DNA from: Rhodoferax sp.
GTDB lineage: Bacteria; Pseudomonadota; Gammaproteobacteria; Burkholderiales; Burkholderiaceae_C
Length of the DNA stretch: 64,000 bases
Reading direction: 5' to 3'
Assembly: GCA_024236015.1 (NCBI GenBank)
Contig: JACKLK010000003.1
Location: 62,001-126,000, forward strand
Of this stretch, positions 1 to 8,573 are shown piece by piece (within the stretch, counting starts at the first letter, position 1; every line of letters begins with the position of its first letter). Made by a program: the position numbers and the translations under genes. Under the pieces are notes generated by a model that saw only the letters and a program-made list of their open reading frames with translations, was not told the DNA's origin and searched no databases.

Positions 1-1004
1 CCATGGTATTCGTCGCGCAGGTAGATGTAGCAGCTGTCGATGCCGACGACCTGGGCCGCCACCAGCATGCCTTCGAGGAAACGATGCGGGTCGCGCTCGA
101 GATAGGTCCGGTCCTTGAAGGTGCCGGGTTCGCCTTCGTCGATGTTGACCGCCATCACGCGCGGACCGGCATGGCCCCGCACGATGCGCCATTTGCGTCC
201 GGCAGGGAATCCGGCACCGCCCAGCCCGCGCAGGCCGGAACTCTCCATGGCCTGCAACACGCGTTCGGCCTCGTGCCGTCCGTCCATCAGGTCGGCGACA
301 AAGCGGTATCCGCCCGCGTCGCGGTAGGCCTGCAGCCCCACGTAGTCCGGTGCCACGGCGGCATGCGCGGCGCCATCGGTGACGGCCGAGCCGGCCAGCG
401 CCGGCGCGTCGAAGCGGCCGTTGTCAGCGGCCGCCGGGTGGTGATGCGCACCTGTCCGCACCTGGGCCGCGACGGTATCGGCACTGGCATGCGGAATCGG
501 GTTCTGGTGCACCACGGCCACCGGCGCCTGCTCGCAGCGTCCCACGCAGGGTGCCGGAATCACGCGCACCTCGGCGCCCAGGATCGCCGGCAGCCGCGCC
601 AGCAGGTCGCCGGCACCGGCCAACGTGCAGCTCAGGCCGTCGCAGACCCGCACGGTCAACGCCGACGCCGTTGCGTCACCCTTGAGCACCTCGAAGTGGT
701 GATAGAAGGTCGCGACCTCGAACACCTCGGCCATGCCCACGCGCATCTCGGCGGCCAGGGCGACCAGATGACGGTCGTGCAGGCAGCGCCAGGCATCGTT
801 GAGCCGGTGCAGGTATTCGATCAGCAGGTCGCGCCGGTGGCCGCCGTCGGGCGGCATGCCGATCAGCGCCCGCACCTCGGCCAGCGCCTGGGCATCGACC
901 TGGCGGCCCTTGAGCTGGCGCCTGCGCCGGATCTTCGCGCGCAGCTCGTCCACGCTGCCCAGGGGCACGGTCGTTGCGGAAGGGGAGGAACCGGCAAGGC
1001 TCAT
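1..1004 (-). CDS. Fused NuoE/NuoF-type NADH-binding oxidoreductase subunit, probably formate dehydrogenase (partial)
   Basis: The minus-strand frame is open from an ATG at 1004 to the window edge, so the 3' part is missing. Residues about 1-165 form a thioredoxin-like [2Fe-2S] domain of the NuoE/FdsG type, with cysteines C121, C126, C153 and C157 in the expected C-x4-C and C-x3-C spacing. From about residue 220 the chain becomes NuoF-like: the glycine-rich FMN/NADH loop GLRGLGGAGFPAGRKW lies at about 257-272, followed by DEGEPGTFKDR. Such subunits pass electrons between NAD and a molybdenum or tungsten formate dehydrogenase. Usually FdsG and FdsB are separate proteins; here they are one chain. 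HoxF of NAD-reducing hydrogenase has the same fusion, so the partner enzyme is not proven. A LysR gene lies upstream on the same strand, which fits an fds operon. Confidence 0.85.
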   Translation of the reverse strand, partial: MSLAGSSPSATTVPLGSVDELRAKIRRRRQLKGRQVDAQALAEVRALIGMPPDGGHRRDLLIEYLHRLNDAWRCLHDRHLVALAAEMRVGMAEVFEVATFYHHFEVLKGDATASALTVRVCDGLSCTLAGAGDLLARLPAILGAEVRVIPAPCVGRCEQAPVAVVHQNPIPHASADTVAAQVRTGAHHHPAAADNGRFDAPALAGSAVTDGAAHAAVAPDYVGLQAYRDAGGYRFVADLMDGRHEAERVLQAMESSGLRGLGGAGFPAGRKWRIVRGHAGPRVMAVNIDEGEPGTFKDRTYLERDPHRFLEGMLVAAQVVGIDSCYIYLRDEYH

Positions 1005-1172
1005 GGCGTCTCACATAAATGGCCGGCGGGCGGCGCGGATGAACAACAAGGCGCAGGATCGGACATGCCGCACCCCGGCGGGCAGCGCCGACTCGCGGTC
1101 CATGATGGACGGCCGGCAAAACGCTGCCATTCCCAACGCGACCTCGGACTCTCGGAAGCCGACGCGGCTGGC

Positions 1173-1202
1173 AGTATCGCAGGGGGTCGTTTTCCGGTCC
1201 AA
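1173..1202 (-). promoter_or_regulatory. Candidate promoter for the NuoE/NuoF fusion gene
   Basis: On the minus strand TTGGAC (1202 to 1197) and GATACT (1178 to 1173) are separated by 18 bases. The -35 match is weak, as expected for an activator-dependent promoter. The predicted start point near 1166 places the adjacent inverted repeat at about -64. This is a pattern-based inference only. Confidence 0.4.
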
Positions 1203-1203
1203 T

Positions 1204-1238
1204 TGAATCGACACACCGGGCGATTCACGATCTGAATC
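1204..1238 (-). promoter_or_regulatory. Candidate LysR-type operator (T-N11-A inverted repeat plus extra half-site)
   Basis: GATTCA (1222-1227) and TGAATC (1233-1238) form a perfect inverted repeat with a 5-base spacer and contain a T-N11-A core (1224 to 1236). A third TGAATC copy lies at 1204-1209, close to the proposed -35. LysR-type activators usually bind a primary site near -65 and a second one near -35, which is the geometry seen here. The upstream LysR gene is the obvious candidate regulator. Confidence 0.5.
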
Positions 1239-1314
1239 CCGTGTGGGCTCTCGTCGAAGGCCGCGCCCGGCCGCTTCGCGTGGCTCGTGCCCGCGCGGCG
1301 AGCTGGGCGATGCC

Positions 1315-2259
1315 TCAGCGGGCCAGCCGGCCGCTGTTGGCCGCCACCTGTTCCAGCCAACCCGATTGCTGCGCCATCGCGATGGCGGCGATCAGCGTGC
1401 GCGAGGGCAGGTCGCTGGCCTGCACCATGAATCCGACCGGCGTCTGCACGTGGGGATCCACCAGCGGCAAGGCCTCGAGGTTGCGGTAGTTGCGAAACGC
1501 GGCCACGAGGGCGCCGGGCATCACGCTGCAGACCTCGCCATTGGCCGCGCTCAGGGCCAGCGTGACGATGGAGTTGGTCTCCATCACGGGCCGCACCGCC
1601 ACTCCGGCCGCGGCGAACGCCGCGTCGACCAGCGTGCGGTTGTGCATGTCGGGTGTCAGCAGGCACAGCGGCAGCTCGGCGGCCTGGGCCCAACGCAGTT
1701 CCGGTCCGATCGGCATTTCGCCGGCCTGCGCGACCGGGCTGCGGCGCAGCAGGAAATAGTGCTCGTCGTATTGCGGCAGGACCCGCAGGCGCAGCCCCAG
1801 CGCAACCAGCCGGTCGGTGTATCCCAGCCCGAGGTCCAGGTTCAGGTTCTCCAGGCCGCTCTCGATCTCGGGCGAACTGAGCGACAACACGGCCGGCGTG
1901 ATGCCCGGATACCGCGCCTGCAGCCGGGCGGCGAACCGCGCCGCGATCGGCATCGCCGTCGGGATGGCGCCGATGCGCAACGCGCCGCGCGGGCTGTCGG
2001 CCCCGCTGTCCAGGTCCTGGCGCAGCAGTTCGCGCTCGTGCAGCATGCGCCGCGCGCTGGCCAGCACCCGCTGGCCCTCGGGCGTCAGTCCGACATAGGT
2101 GCGACCGCGCAACACGATGGCGCAGCCGAACTCCTTCTCCATCGCGCGCAAGGCATTGGACAGCGCCGGCTGCGTGATGTGGCAGGCCTGCGCGGCACGT
2201 CCGAAATGCCGGTGTTCGTCCAGCGCGACCAGGTAACGCAGCGAGCCGAGCAGGTTCAT
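1315..2259 (-). CDS. LysR-family transcriptional regulator
   Basis: A 314-residue protein of typical LysR length. The N-terminal winged helix-turn-helix spans about residues 1-62, with the family pattern FGRAAQACHITQPALSNALRAME, split here as FGRAAQACHITQ and PALSNALRAME. The C-terminal periplasmic-binding-like effector domain follows from about residue 90. It lacks an obvious OxyR-type redox cysteine pair. It lies upstream of and in the same direction as the formate dehydrogenase-like gene, with 310 bp between them that contain a LysR-style operator. By analogy with regulators of fds operons in other Burkholderiales it probably activates that operon; this is an inference. The coinducer is unknown. 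Confidence 0.88.
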   Translation of the reverse strand: MNLLGSLRYLVALDEHRHFGRAAQACHITQPALSNALRAMEKEFGCAIVLRGRTYVGLTPEGQRVLASARRMLHERELLRQDLDSGADSPRGALRIGAIPTAMPIAARFAARLQARYPGITPAVLSLSSPEIESGLENLNLDLGLGYTDRLVALGLRLRVLPQYDEHYFLLRRSPVAQAGEMPIGPELRWAQAAELPLCLLTPDMHNRTLVDAAFAAAGVAVRPVMETNSIVTLALSAANGEVCSVMPGALVAAFRNYRNLEALPLVDPHVQTPVGFMVQASDLPSRTLIAAIAMAQQSGWLEQVAANSGRLAR

Positions 2260-2364
2260 GGCGGGCTCCGAAGTGGGCGCGCGTTCAGGCCGGGGCGGTT
2301 GGGGTCATGAGCCGATGGCGCCGGACGTCGGGTTGCCAGTCGCACCGGAATCCGAGGCCGGGCC

Positions 2365-3456
2365 TCAGGTGTCCTTCGAGATCTTGATCGACGGGAACTT
2401 GGACGAGAAGTCCTTGTTCTTGGCCGCGATGGATACGGCGACCTGGCGCGCAACCGCGCGGTAGATGGCCGCGACTTCGCTGTCCGGTGCCGCCACCACG
2501 GTGGGTTTGCCGCTGTCGGCCTGCAGCCGGATCTGCATGTCCAGCGGCAAGGCCCCCAGGTAGTCCATCTCGTATTCGGCCGCCATCTTCTTCCCGCCGT
2601 CGGCGCCGAAGATGTGCTCCGCATGGCCGCACTGGCTGCAGACATGGACCGCCATGTTCTCGACGATGCCCAGGATGGGCACGCCGACCTTCTGGAACAT
2701 CTTGATGCCCTTCTTGGCGTCGAGCAACGCGATGTCCTGCGGCGTGGTCACGATCACGGCGCCGGTCATCGGCACGCGCTGGCTCAGCGTGAGCTGGATG
2801 TCGCCGGTGCCTGGCGGCATGTCGACAATCAGGTAGTCGAGGTCGCGCCAGTTGGTCTGGCGCAGCAGCTGCTCGAGCGCCTGGGTGGCCATCGGGCCGC
2901 GCCAGATCATGGCCTCGTCCTGCGCCACCAGGAAACCGATCGACATCACCTGCAGGCCGTAGTTCTCCAGCGGGTCCATGGTCTTGCCGTCGTCCGACTC
3001 GGGCTTGCCCGAGATGCCCAGCATCATCGGCACGCTGGGGCCGTAGATGTCGGCGTCCAGGATGCCGACCGAGGCACCTTCGGCGGCCAGCGCCAGCGCC
3101 AGGTTGGCCGCCGTGGTGCTCTTGCCCACGCCGCCCTTGCCCGAGGCCACGGCCACGATGTTCTTGACATTGGGCATCAGCTGCACGCCGCGCTGCACTG
3201 CATGGGCGATGATCTTGCTGTGGACATTGACGGACACGTTGCCCACGCCGGGAACAGTCCGGGCCGCGGCCACCAGCGCCTTGCGGAACTCCGGAATCTG
3301 GCTCTTGGCCGGGTAACCGAGCTCGACGTCGAAGGCGACATCGCCGTCACCGATGGTCAGGTTGCGGATGGCGCGTGCCGACACGAAGTCCGTTCCGGTG
3401 TTCGGATCCACGACGGTGCGCAGCGCCTCCATCAAACCCTGTTCCGTGACTGCCAT
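2365..3456 (-). CDS. apbC: Iron-sulfur cluster carrier ATPase ApbC/Mrp
   Basis: A 363-residue P-loop ATPase of the Mrp/NBP35 family, which carries and transfers Fe-S clusters in the cytoplasm. The N-terminal MIP18/DUF59 domain covers about residues 1-80. The deviant Walker A motif SGKGGVGKST lies near residue 107, followed by DADIYGPSVP. The conserved C-x2-C pair (VCSQCGH), near residue 273, would bind the bridging cluster. In many betaproteobacteria this gene sits head to head with metG. Here a patatin gene lies between them on the other strand. Confidence 0.95.
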   Translation of the reverse strand: MAVTEQGLMEALRTVVDPNTGTDFVSARAIRNLTIGDGDVAFDVELGYPAKSQIPEFRKALVAAARTVPGVGNVSVNVHSKIIAHAVQRGVQLMPNVKNIVAVASGKGGVGKSTTAANLALALAAEGASVGILDADIYGPSVPMMLGISGKPESDDGKTMDPLENYGLQVMSIGFLVAQDEAMIWRGPMATQALEQLLRQTNWRDLDYLIVDMPPGTGDIQLTLSQRVPMTGAVIVTTPQDIALLDAKKGIKMFQKVGVPILGIVENMAVHVCSQCGHAEHIFGADGGKKMAAEYEMDYLGALPLDMQIRLQADSGKPTVVAAPDSEVAAIYRAVARQVAVSIAAKNKDFSSKFPSIKISKDT

Positions 3457-3569
3457 GCGATGCTCCTGGTGAATGGTGTTGCGTTGCGCAAAGGCGCTAG
3501 TCTAGCGAACTGCCGGTCGGCGCGACCCGTTCAGGGTCAATCGCCATGGAGCGGGCGCGCGCGCCCCAC

Positions 3570-3575
3570 CATAAT
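3570..3575 (+). promoter_or_regulatory. Candidate -10 element immediately upstream of the patatin gene
   Basis: CATAAT at 3570-3575 ends only six bases before the ATG at 3582. A start point seven bases downstream would coincide with the start codon, so the transcript may be leaderless. No Shine-Dalgarno sequence is visible, which is consistent with that. Confidence 0.35.
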
Positions 3576-3581
3576 GCACCG

Positions 3582-4868
3582 ATGTCCGATGCCCCACCGG
3601 CCCATCCCGTCACCGGCCTGCTGCTCACCGGCGGCGGTGCCCGCGCCGCCTACCAGATCGGCGTGCTCGAAGCGATCGCCGACATCCGCATCGCATGCGC
3701 GGCCCGGGCGGAGGCCAATCCCTTTTCCGTCATCACCGGCACGTCGGCCGGTGCCATCAACGCCGCGGCGCTGGCCGGTGGCGCCGACGACTTCGACCGG
3801 GCGGTGCGCCGCATGGTCGACGTCTGGAAGAACTTCCATGCCGGCCAGGTCTACCGCGCCGACTCGATCGGCGTGTTGCGCACCGGCGCCAGCTGGCTGA
3901 CGCTGATGTCGATCGGCTGGGTGCTGGCGCGCTGGCGCAAGCTCAAGCCGCGCTCGCTGCTGGACAACGCGCCGCTGCTGGACCTGCTGCAGACCCTGGT
4001 GCCGCTGCACGATCTGCACGATTTCATAACCCGGGGCCAGTTGCGCGCGCTGGCCGTGACCGCCTCGAGCTACAGCTCGGGCGATCACGTGACCTTCTTC
4101 GAGGGCGACGACAGCATCGCGCCGTGGAAACGTTCGCAGCGCTTCGGCATCCGCCAGAAGATCACGCACCAGCACCTGCTGGCGTCATCGGCGATTCCGT
4201 TCGTGTTTCCGGCCAAGGCCCTGCCGATCGACGGGCGCGACGCGTATTTCGGCGACGGCTCGATGCGCCAGTCGGCACCGGTGGCCGCGGCCATCCACCT
4301 GGGGGCGAACCGCATCCTGGTGGTCGGCGCGGGCCGCCTGCACGAGCCGCCGCCGGATCTGCGCAATGCCCCGCCCGAGCGTTATCCTACGCTGGCGCAG
4401 ATCGCCGGGCACACCTTGTCCAACATCTTCCTGGATGCGCTGGCGGTCGACGTCGAGCGGGTCAGGCGCATCAACCACACGATCGGCCTGGTGCCGCCCG
4501 AAGCCCGCGCGGCCAGCGGCCTGCGGCCGATCGACCTGCTGGTGATCTCGCCGTCCGAACGCATCGACGCGGTGGCGGCCAGACACGTCGGCGACCTGCC
4601 GCGGCCGGTGCGCGCCCTGCTCGGCGGCGTCGGCGTGACCTCCGACAAGTCCGACTTCCGGGGCGCGGCGCTGGCCAGTTACCTGCTGTTCGAGCCCGGC
4701 TTCACGCAGGAGCTGATCGCGCTGGGCCGCGCCGACACGCTGCGCCAGCGCAACGACGTGACCCGGTTCTTCGGCTGGGTCGACCCTTGCCCGGCCCTGC
4801 CGCGCGATGCCGCGGCCGGCAGCCCGGGCGGAGTCGAGCGCCGGCGCGACCCGCTGCGCCTGCGCTGA
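3582..4868 (+). CDS. Patatin-like phospholipase family protein
   Basis: A 428-residue protein with a patatin fold in its first half. The oxyanion loop GGGARAAYQIG is near residue 16, the nucleophile elbow GTSAGA near residue 54, and the catalytic aspartate lies in the GDGS motif near residue 225. These make up the Ser-Asp dyad of bacterial patatins, which hydrolyse acyl esters of membrane lipids. The C-terminal third is not a domain I can name, and no signal peptide is visible. I chose the ATG at 3582; an in-frame ATG at 3546 would add a poorly supported extension. The gene is divergent from apbC and followed by metG after 79 bp. The substrate is unknown. Confidence 0.88.
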   Translation: MSDAPPAHPVTGLLLTGGGARAAYQIGVLEAIADIRIACAARAEANPFSVITGTSAGAINAAALAGGADDFDRAVRRMVDVWKNFHAGQVYRADSIGVLRTGASWLTLMSIGWVLARWRKLKPRSLLDNAPLLDLLQTLVPLHDLHDFITRGQLRALAVTASSYSSGDHVTFFEGDDSIAPWKRSQRFGIRQKITHQHLLASSAIPFVFPAKALPIDGRDAYFGDGSMRQSAPVAAAIHLGANRILVVGAGRLHEPPPDLRNAPPERYPTLAQIAGHTLSNIFLDALAVDVERVRRINHTIGLVPPEARAASGLRPIDLLVISPSERIDAVAARHVGDLPRPVRALLGGVGVTSDKSDFRGAALASYLLFEPGFTQELIALGRADTLRQRNDVTRFFGWVDPCPALPRDAAAGSPGGVERRRDPLRLR

Positions 4869-4947
4869 GCCGTCGCTGCCCGGCGGCCGACTAAAATCGG
4901 CCGCTCCCGGCTTGCGCCGACAGCCCCGTTCCACCCTGCCCCGCCCG

Positions 4948-7059
4948 ATGCCACGCCAACTCTTCGTCACCACCGCCCTGCCGTACGCCAACGGCAAGTT
5001 CCACATCGGCCACATCATGGAATACATCCAGGCCGACATCTGGGTGCGGCACCAGCGCATGCAGGGCAACGCGGTGGACTTCGTCTGCGCCGACGACGCC
5101 CACGGCGCGCCGATCATGATCGCCGCCGAGAAGGCCGGCAAGACGCCGCAGCAGTTCGTCGCCGACATCGCGGCCGGGCGCAAACCCTATCTGGACGGCT
5201 TCCACATCGCGTTCGACAACTGGCACTCGACCGATGCGCCCGAGAACCATGCGCTGGCGCAGCAGATCTACCGCGACCTGCGCGACAACCCGCAGGGCTC
5301 GCTGATCGAGACCCGCACCATCGAGCAGTTCTTCGACCCCGAGAAGAACATGTTCCTGCCGGATCGTTTCATCAAGGGCGAGTGCCCGCGTTGCCACGCC
5401 AAGGACCAGTACGGCGACAACTGCGAGGTCTGCGGCGCCGTCTACGCACCGACCGACCTGATCGAGCCGTATTCGGCGCTGTCCGGCGCCAAGCCCGTGC
5501 TCAGGAGCTCCGAACACTTCTTCTTCAAGCTGTCGGATCCGCGCTGTGTCGAATTCCTGCAGCGCTGGACCCAGGACGGACGGCTGCAGTCGGAGGTGGC
5601 CAACAAGGTCAGGGAATGGTTCAGCGTGCGCAAGAACCCGGACGGCAGCACCAGCGAAGGCCTGGGCGACTGGGACATCAGCCGCGACGCGCCGTATTTC
5701 GGCATCGAGATCCCGGACGCGCCGGGCAAGTATTTCTACGTCTGGCTGGACGCGCCGATCGGCTACCTGGCCTCGCTGAAGAACCTGCTCGAGCGGCGCG
5801 GCCAGGACTACGAGGCCTACATGGCCGACCCGGCGCTGGAACAGTACCACTTCATCGGCAAGGACATCGTCACCTTCCACACGCTGTTCTGGCCGGCGAC
5901 GCTGCATTTCAGCGGCCGCAAGACGCCGGACAACATCTTCGTGCACGGCTTCCTGACCGTGAACAACGGCGAGAAGATGAGCAAGAGCCGCGGCACCGGC
6001 CTGGACCCGCTCAAGTACCTGAGCCTGGACATGAACCCGGAATGGCTGCGCTATTACCTGGCGGCCAAGCTCAACGGCCGCAACGAGGACGTGGACTTCA
6101 ACGCCGAGGACTTCATGGCGCGGGTCAACAGCGACCTGATCGGCAAGTTCGTCAACATCGCGAGCCGGGCCGCGGGCTTCGTGCACAAGCATTTCGACGG
6201 ACGCCTGGCCGGCCTCGCCGAGGGTGCCGCCGGTGACGTGCACGCACAGCTGCTGGCGCAGGTGCGGGCCTCGTCGGAACCCCTGCAAAAGCGCTACGAG
6301 GAACGCAACACGCTGCAGGCCGTGATGGAAGTCATGCGCCTGGCCGACCTGGTCAACGGCTACTGGAACGAACAGCAGCCCTGGGGCCTGCCGAAAAAAG
6401 CGGCCGCCGAACCGGACGCGGCCGCAGCCCACATGCGCACGCTGCACCGGGTCAGCAGCACCACGCTCGAGGCGTTTCGCGTGTTGACCGTCTACCTGAC
6501 GCCGATCCTGCCGGCGCTGTCGGCCCAGGTCGAGGTGTTCCTGAAGGCGCCGTGCGGGCACTGGTCCGATGCCGACCGGCCGCTGGGCGAAGGTCACACG
6601 ATCGCGCCGTACCAGCACCTGATGCAACGGGTCGACGCCAAGCAGCTCGACGCCTTGTTCGAGCCGCCGGCCACGGCCGCGCCCGCGCCCGCGCTTCCCG
6701 GCGGCGAGGCCATCGCGCCGACCATCGGCATCGACGACTTTGCCAAGGTCGACCTGCGCATCGCGAAGATCGTCGGCTGCGAGGCGGTCGAAGGCTCGAC
6801 CAAGCTGCTGCGCCTGACACTCGACGTGGGCGAAGCCACGACGCGCAACGTGTTCTCCGGCATCGCCAGTGTCTACAAGCCCGAGCAACTGGTCGGCAAG
6901 CTGACCGTGATGGTGGCCAACCTGGCGCCGCGCAAGATGAAGTTCGGCGTCAGCGAAGGCATGGTGCTGGCCGCCAGCCATGCCGACGAGAAGGCCACGC
7001 CGGGCATCTACGTGCTCGAACCCTTCACAGGGGCGCAGGCCGGGATGCGAGTGCGCTGA
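4948..7059 (+). CDS. metG: Methionyl-tRNA synthetase
   Basis: A 703-residue class I aminoacyl-tRNA synthetase that charges tRNA-Met. The signature HIGH is near residue 20, the zinc knuckle CPRCHAKDQYGDNCEVCG near 146, and KMSKS near 344. The C-terminal tRNA-binding/dimerisation domain begins at about residue 595 (DFAKVDLRIAKIVGCE), so this is the long dimeric form. The ATG at 4948 begins MPRQLFVTTALPYANG, the normal N-terminus; longer in-frame starts run back into the patatin gene. A -10-like TAAAAT at 4892-4897 could provide its own promoter. Its last 35 bp overlap the end of the opposing diguanylate cyclase gene. Confidence 0.98.
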   Translation: MPRQLFVTTALPYANGKFHIGHIMEYIQADIWVRHQRMQGNAVDFVCADDAHGAPIMIAAEKAGKTPQQFVADIAAGRKPYLDGFHIAFDNWHSTDAPENHALAQQIYRDLRDNPQGSLIETRTIEQFFDPEKNMFLPDRFIKGECPRCHAKDQYGDNCEVCGAVYAPTDLIEPYSALSGAKPVLRSSEHFFFKLSDPRCVEFLQRWTQDGRLQSEVANKVREWFSVRKNPDGSTSEGLGDWDISRDAPYFGIEIPDAPGKYFYVWLDAPIGYLASLKNLLERRGQDYEAYMADPALEQYHFIGKDIVTFHTLFWPATLHFSGRKTPDNIFVHGFLTVNNGEKMSKSRGTGLDPLKYLSLDMNPEWLRYYLAAKLNGRNEDVDFNAEDFMARVNSDLIGKFVNIASRAAGFVHKHFDGRLAGLAEGAAGDVHAQLLAQVRASSEPLQKRYEERNTLQAVMEVMRLADLVNGYWNEQQPWGLPKKAAAEPDAAAAHMRTLHRVSSTTLEAFRVLTVYLTPILPALSAQVEVFLKAPCGHWSDADRPLGEGHTIAPYQHLMQRVDAKQLDALFEPPATAAPAPALPGGEAIAPTIGIDDFAKVDLRIAKIVGCEAVEGSTKLLRLTLDVGEATTRNVFSGIASVYKPEQLVGKLTVMVANLAPRKMKFGVSEGMVLAASHADEKATPGIYVLEPFTGAQAGMRVR

Positions 7060-8266
7060 CGGTCGCCGGGTCGTAGGACTCCACCCGGTTGCGCCCGGCC
7101 TTCTTGGCGCAATACAAGGCACTGTCCGCCTGCAGCAGCAAGGTGGAGCGGGATTCGCGCGGCGAGGCCACCATGCTGGCCACGCCGATGCTGACCGTCA
7201 GCGACGGGTCGACCGGCGAATCCTCGTGCGGAATACGCGCCGCATGCACCTGCTGCAGGCAACGCTGGGCGATGGCCATCGCTTCCTGCAGATCGGTGCC
7301 GGGCAGCAGGATCGCATACTCCTCGCCGCCATGGCGCGCCACCAGTTCACCCGAACGCTTGGCACACATGACCAGGATGCGGGCCACCTGGCGCAGGCAT
7401 TCGTCTCCGGTCTGGTGGCCGTAGTGCTCGTTGTAGTGCTTGAAATGGTCGATGTCGATCATCAGCAGCGACAGGCTGGCGCGACTGCGCGCGCAGCGTT
7501 GCCATTCGGTCTGCAGCGTCTGGTCGAACATGCGGCGGTTGGCGATGCCGGTCAGGCCATCGGTGGTGGACAGGCGCAGCAACTGCTCGTTGGCGCGTTC
7601 GAGCGCCAGGCCTTTTTCCACCATCGGCGTCATGTCCAGCCGTGACATCACCAGGTAACCCGAGGGCGTGCGGATTTCGTAGAAATGCACCCAATGGCCG
7701 TCGTCCGACTGGCGCAGCATCGGCGTATCCAGCGCGCCCCGTCCGGCCAGGCGCAATGCCAGCCATTCTTCCTCGCGGCCGACGGCGTCGGCGATGCGGC
7801 CTTCGGCCAGTTCGCGGCGCATCAGGGTCTCGTAGGTCTCCCCGATCACCGCCTGCCCGCTGCTGTAGGGATACTGCCGCGCCACCTCCTGGTTGAACGC
7901 CAGCAGCCGGTCCTGGTTGTCGTAGATGGCCACGCCGGCGGGTACCGCATCGATCACCTCGCGCAGCCGCTGTTCGGCGGCGCGCAGCTGGTGGCGCAGG
8001 GGCTCGGTCTCCTGCTGCAGTCGCTGGGCCTGGCCGGCGGCGTCGGGGGTCTGCTCCAGCCAGCGACCGGTGCGCATGGACATCCAGGCCATGACCAGGC
8101 TGCCGGCAATACCGGCCAGCCCCAGCACCACCAGCCAGGGCGCGGGTCGCTCCATGCCCCAGCCGCCGATCGCGATCAGCGCCAGCGGACCCAGGCACAC
8201 CAGGACCAGCCACGCCGCCAGCGTGACGCCCTTGAGCATGCGGGGACGATCGGCGTTACGGGCCAT
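7025..8266 (-). CDS. Membrane-anchored PAS-GGDEF diguanylate cyclase
   Basis: The 413-residue product would make cyclic di-GMP. Two N-terminal hydrophobic segments (about 12-35 and 43-62) anchor it in the membrane. They are followed by a coiled-coil-like linker (about 75-105), a PAS domain (about 100-215) and a GGDEF domain (about 235-400). The active-site motif is GGEEY at 313-317, a tolerated variant of GG(D/E)EF. The product-inhibition site reads RSGE (304-307) instead of RxxD, so feedback inhibition may be weakened. I chose the ATG at 8266; a longer start at 8341 is possible. The 3' end overlaps the metG 3' end by 35 bp in convergent orientation. The signal sensed by the PAS domain is unknown. 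Confidence 0.9.
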   Translation of the reverse strand: MARNADRPRMLKGVTLAAWLVLVCLGPLALIAIGGWGMERPAPWLVVLGLAGIAGSLVMAWMSMRTGRWLEQTPDAAGQAQRLQQETEPLRHQLRAAEQRLREVIDAVPAGVAIYDNQDRLLAFNQEVARQYPYSSGQAVIGETYETLMRRELAEGRIADAVGREEEWLALRLAGRGALDTPMLRQSDDGHWVHFYEIRTPSGYLVMSRLDMTPMVEKGLALERANEQLLRLSTTDGLTGIANRRMFDQTLQTEWQRCARSRASLSLLMIDIDHFKHYNEHYGHQTGDECLRQVARILVMCAKRSGELVARHGGEEYAILLPGTDLQEAMAIAQRCLQQVHAARIPHEDSPVDPSLTVSIGVASMVASPRESRSTLLLQADSALYCAKKAGRNRVESYDPATVSALASRPAPL

Positions 8267-8573
8267 GGACAGGATCGATCGGCCCCGGCAAACCGGGCGC
8301 TCCGATGGTGTCTGGCATTGGATCAAGGCGCAGCATGGCACCCCACGGGTTTGGTGGATTCACACCCAAGGGTAAACGATTTGCCGACGGGCAGGGAAAA
8401 CGCATGGCTTCAGCTGCGCGCCACAGACGTGCACGGCTGTCCGCAAGGCCGATGCACCGCGATCGGCCGGGCTCCGCGGACGGACGCGCGAGGGTCGACA
8501 CGGCCGGGTGGCGCCGTCGCGGCGACCGGCTCGCCGTGGCCTGTAAAATCCGCTTCTCCGAGGGTCTCATTCC
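8267..8573 (+). other. 307-bp divergent intergenic region
   Basis: This lies between the start of the PAS-GGDEF gene and the start of the DUF3460 gene. I see no convincing coding frame or RNA gene. TAAAAT at 8544-8549 is a candidate -10 for the DUF3460 gene, but no good -35 is in place. Confidence 0.5.

Larger units (their letters stand above)
1005..1314 (-). other. 310-bp intergenic region between the LysR gene and the NuoE/NuoF fusion gene
   Basis: I see no gene here. The stretch holds a candidate promoter and LysR-type operator for the downstream oxidoreductase (listed separately) and an inferred leader of roughly 160 nucleotides. No intrinsic terminator is visible after the LysR stop codon. 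Confidence 0.6.

Noticed and set aside
3..1235. Plus-strand frame of about 410 codons at the left edge
   Set aside because: The minus strand encodes the NuoE/NuoF-type protein with all cysteine ligands. The plus frame has no motif.
4869..4947. Riboswitch or T-box upstream of metG
   Set aside because: The leader is only about 50-80 bases and shows no conserved motif or terminator/antiterminator pair. T-boxes are not expected in this group.
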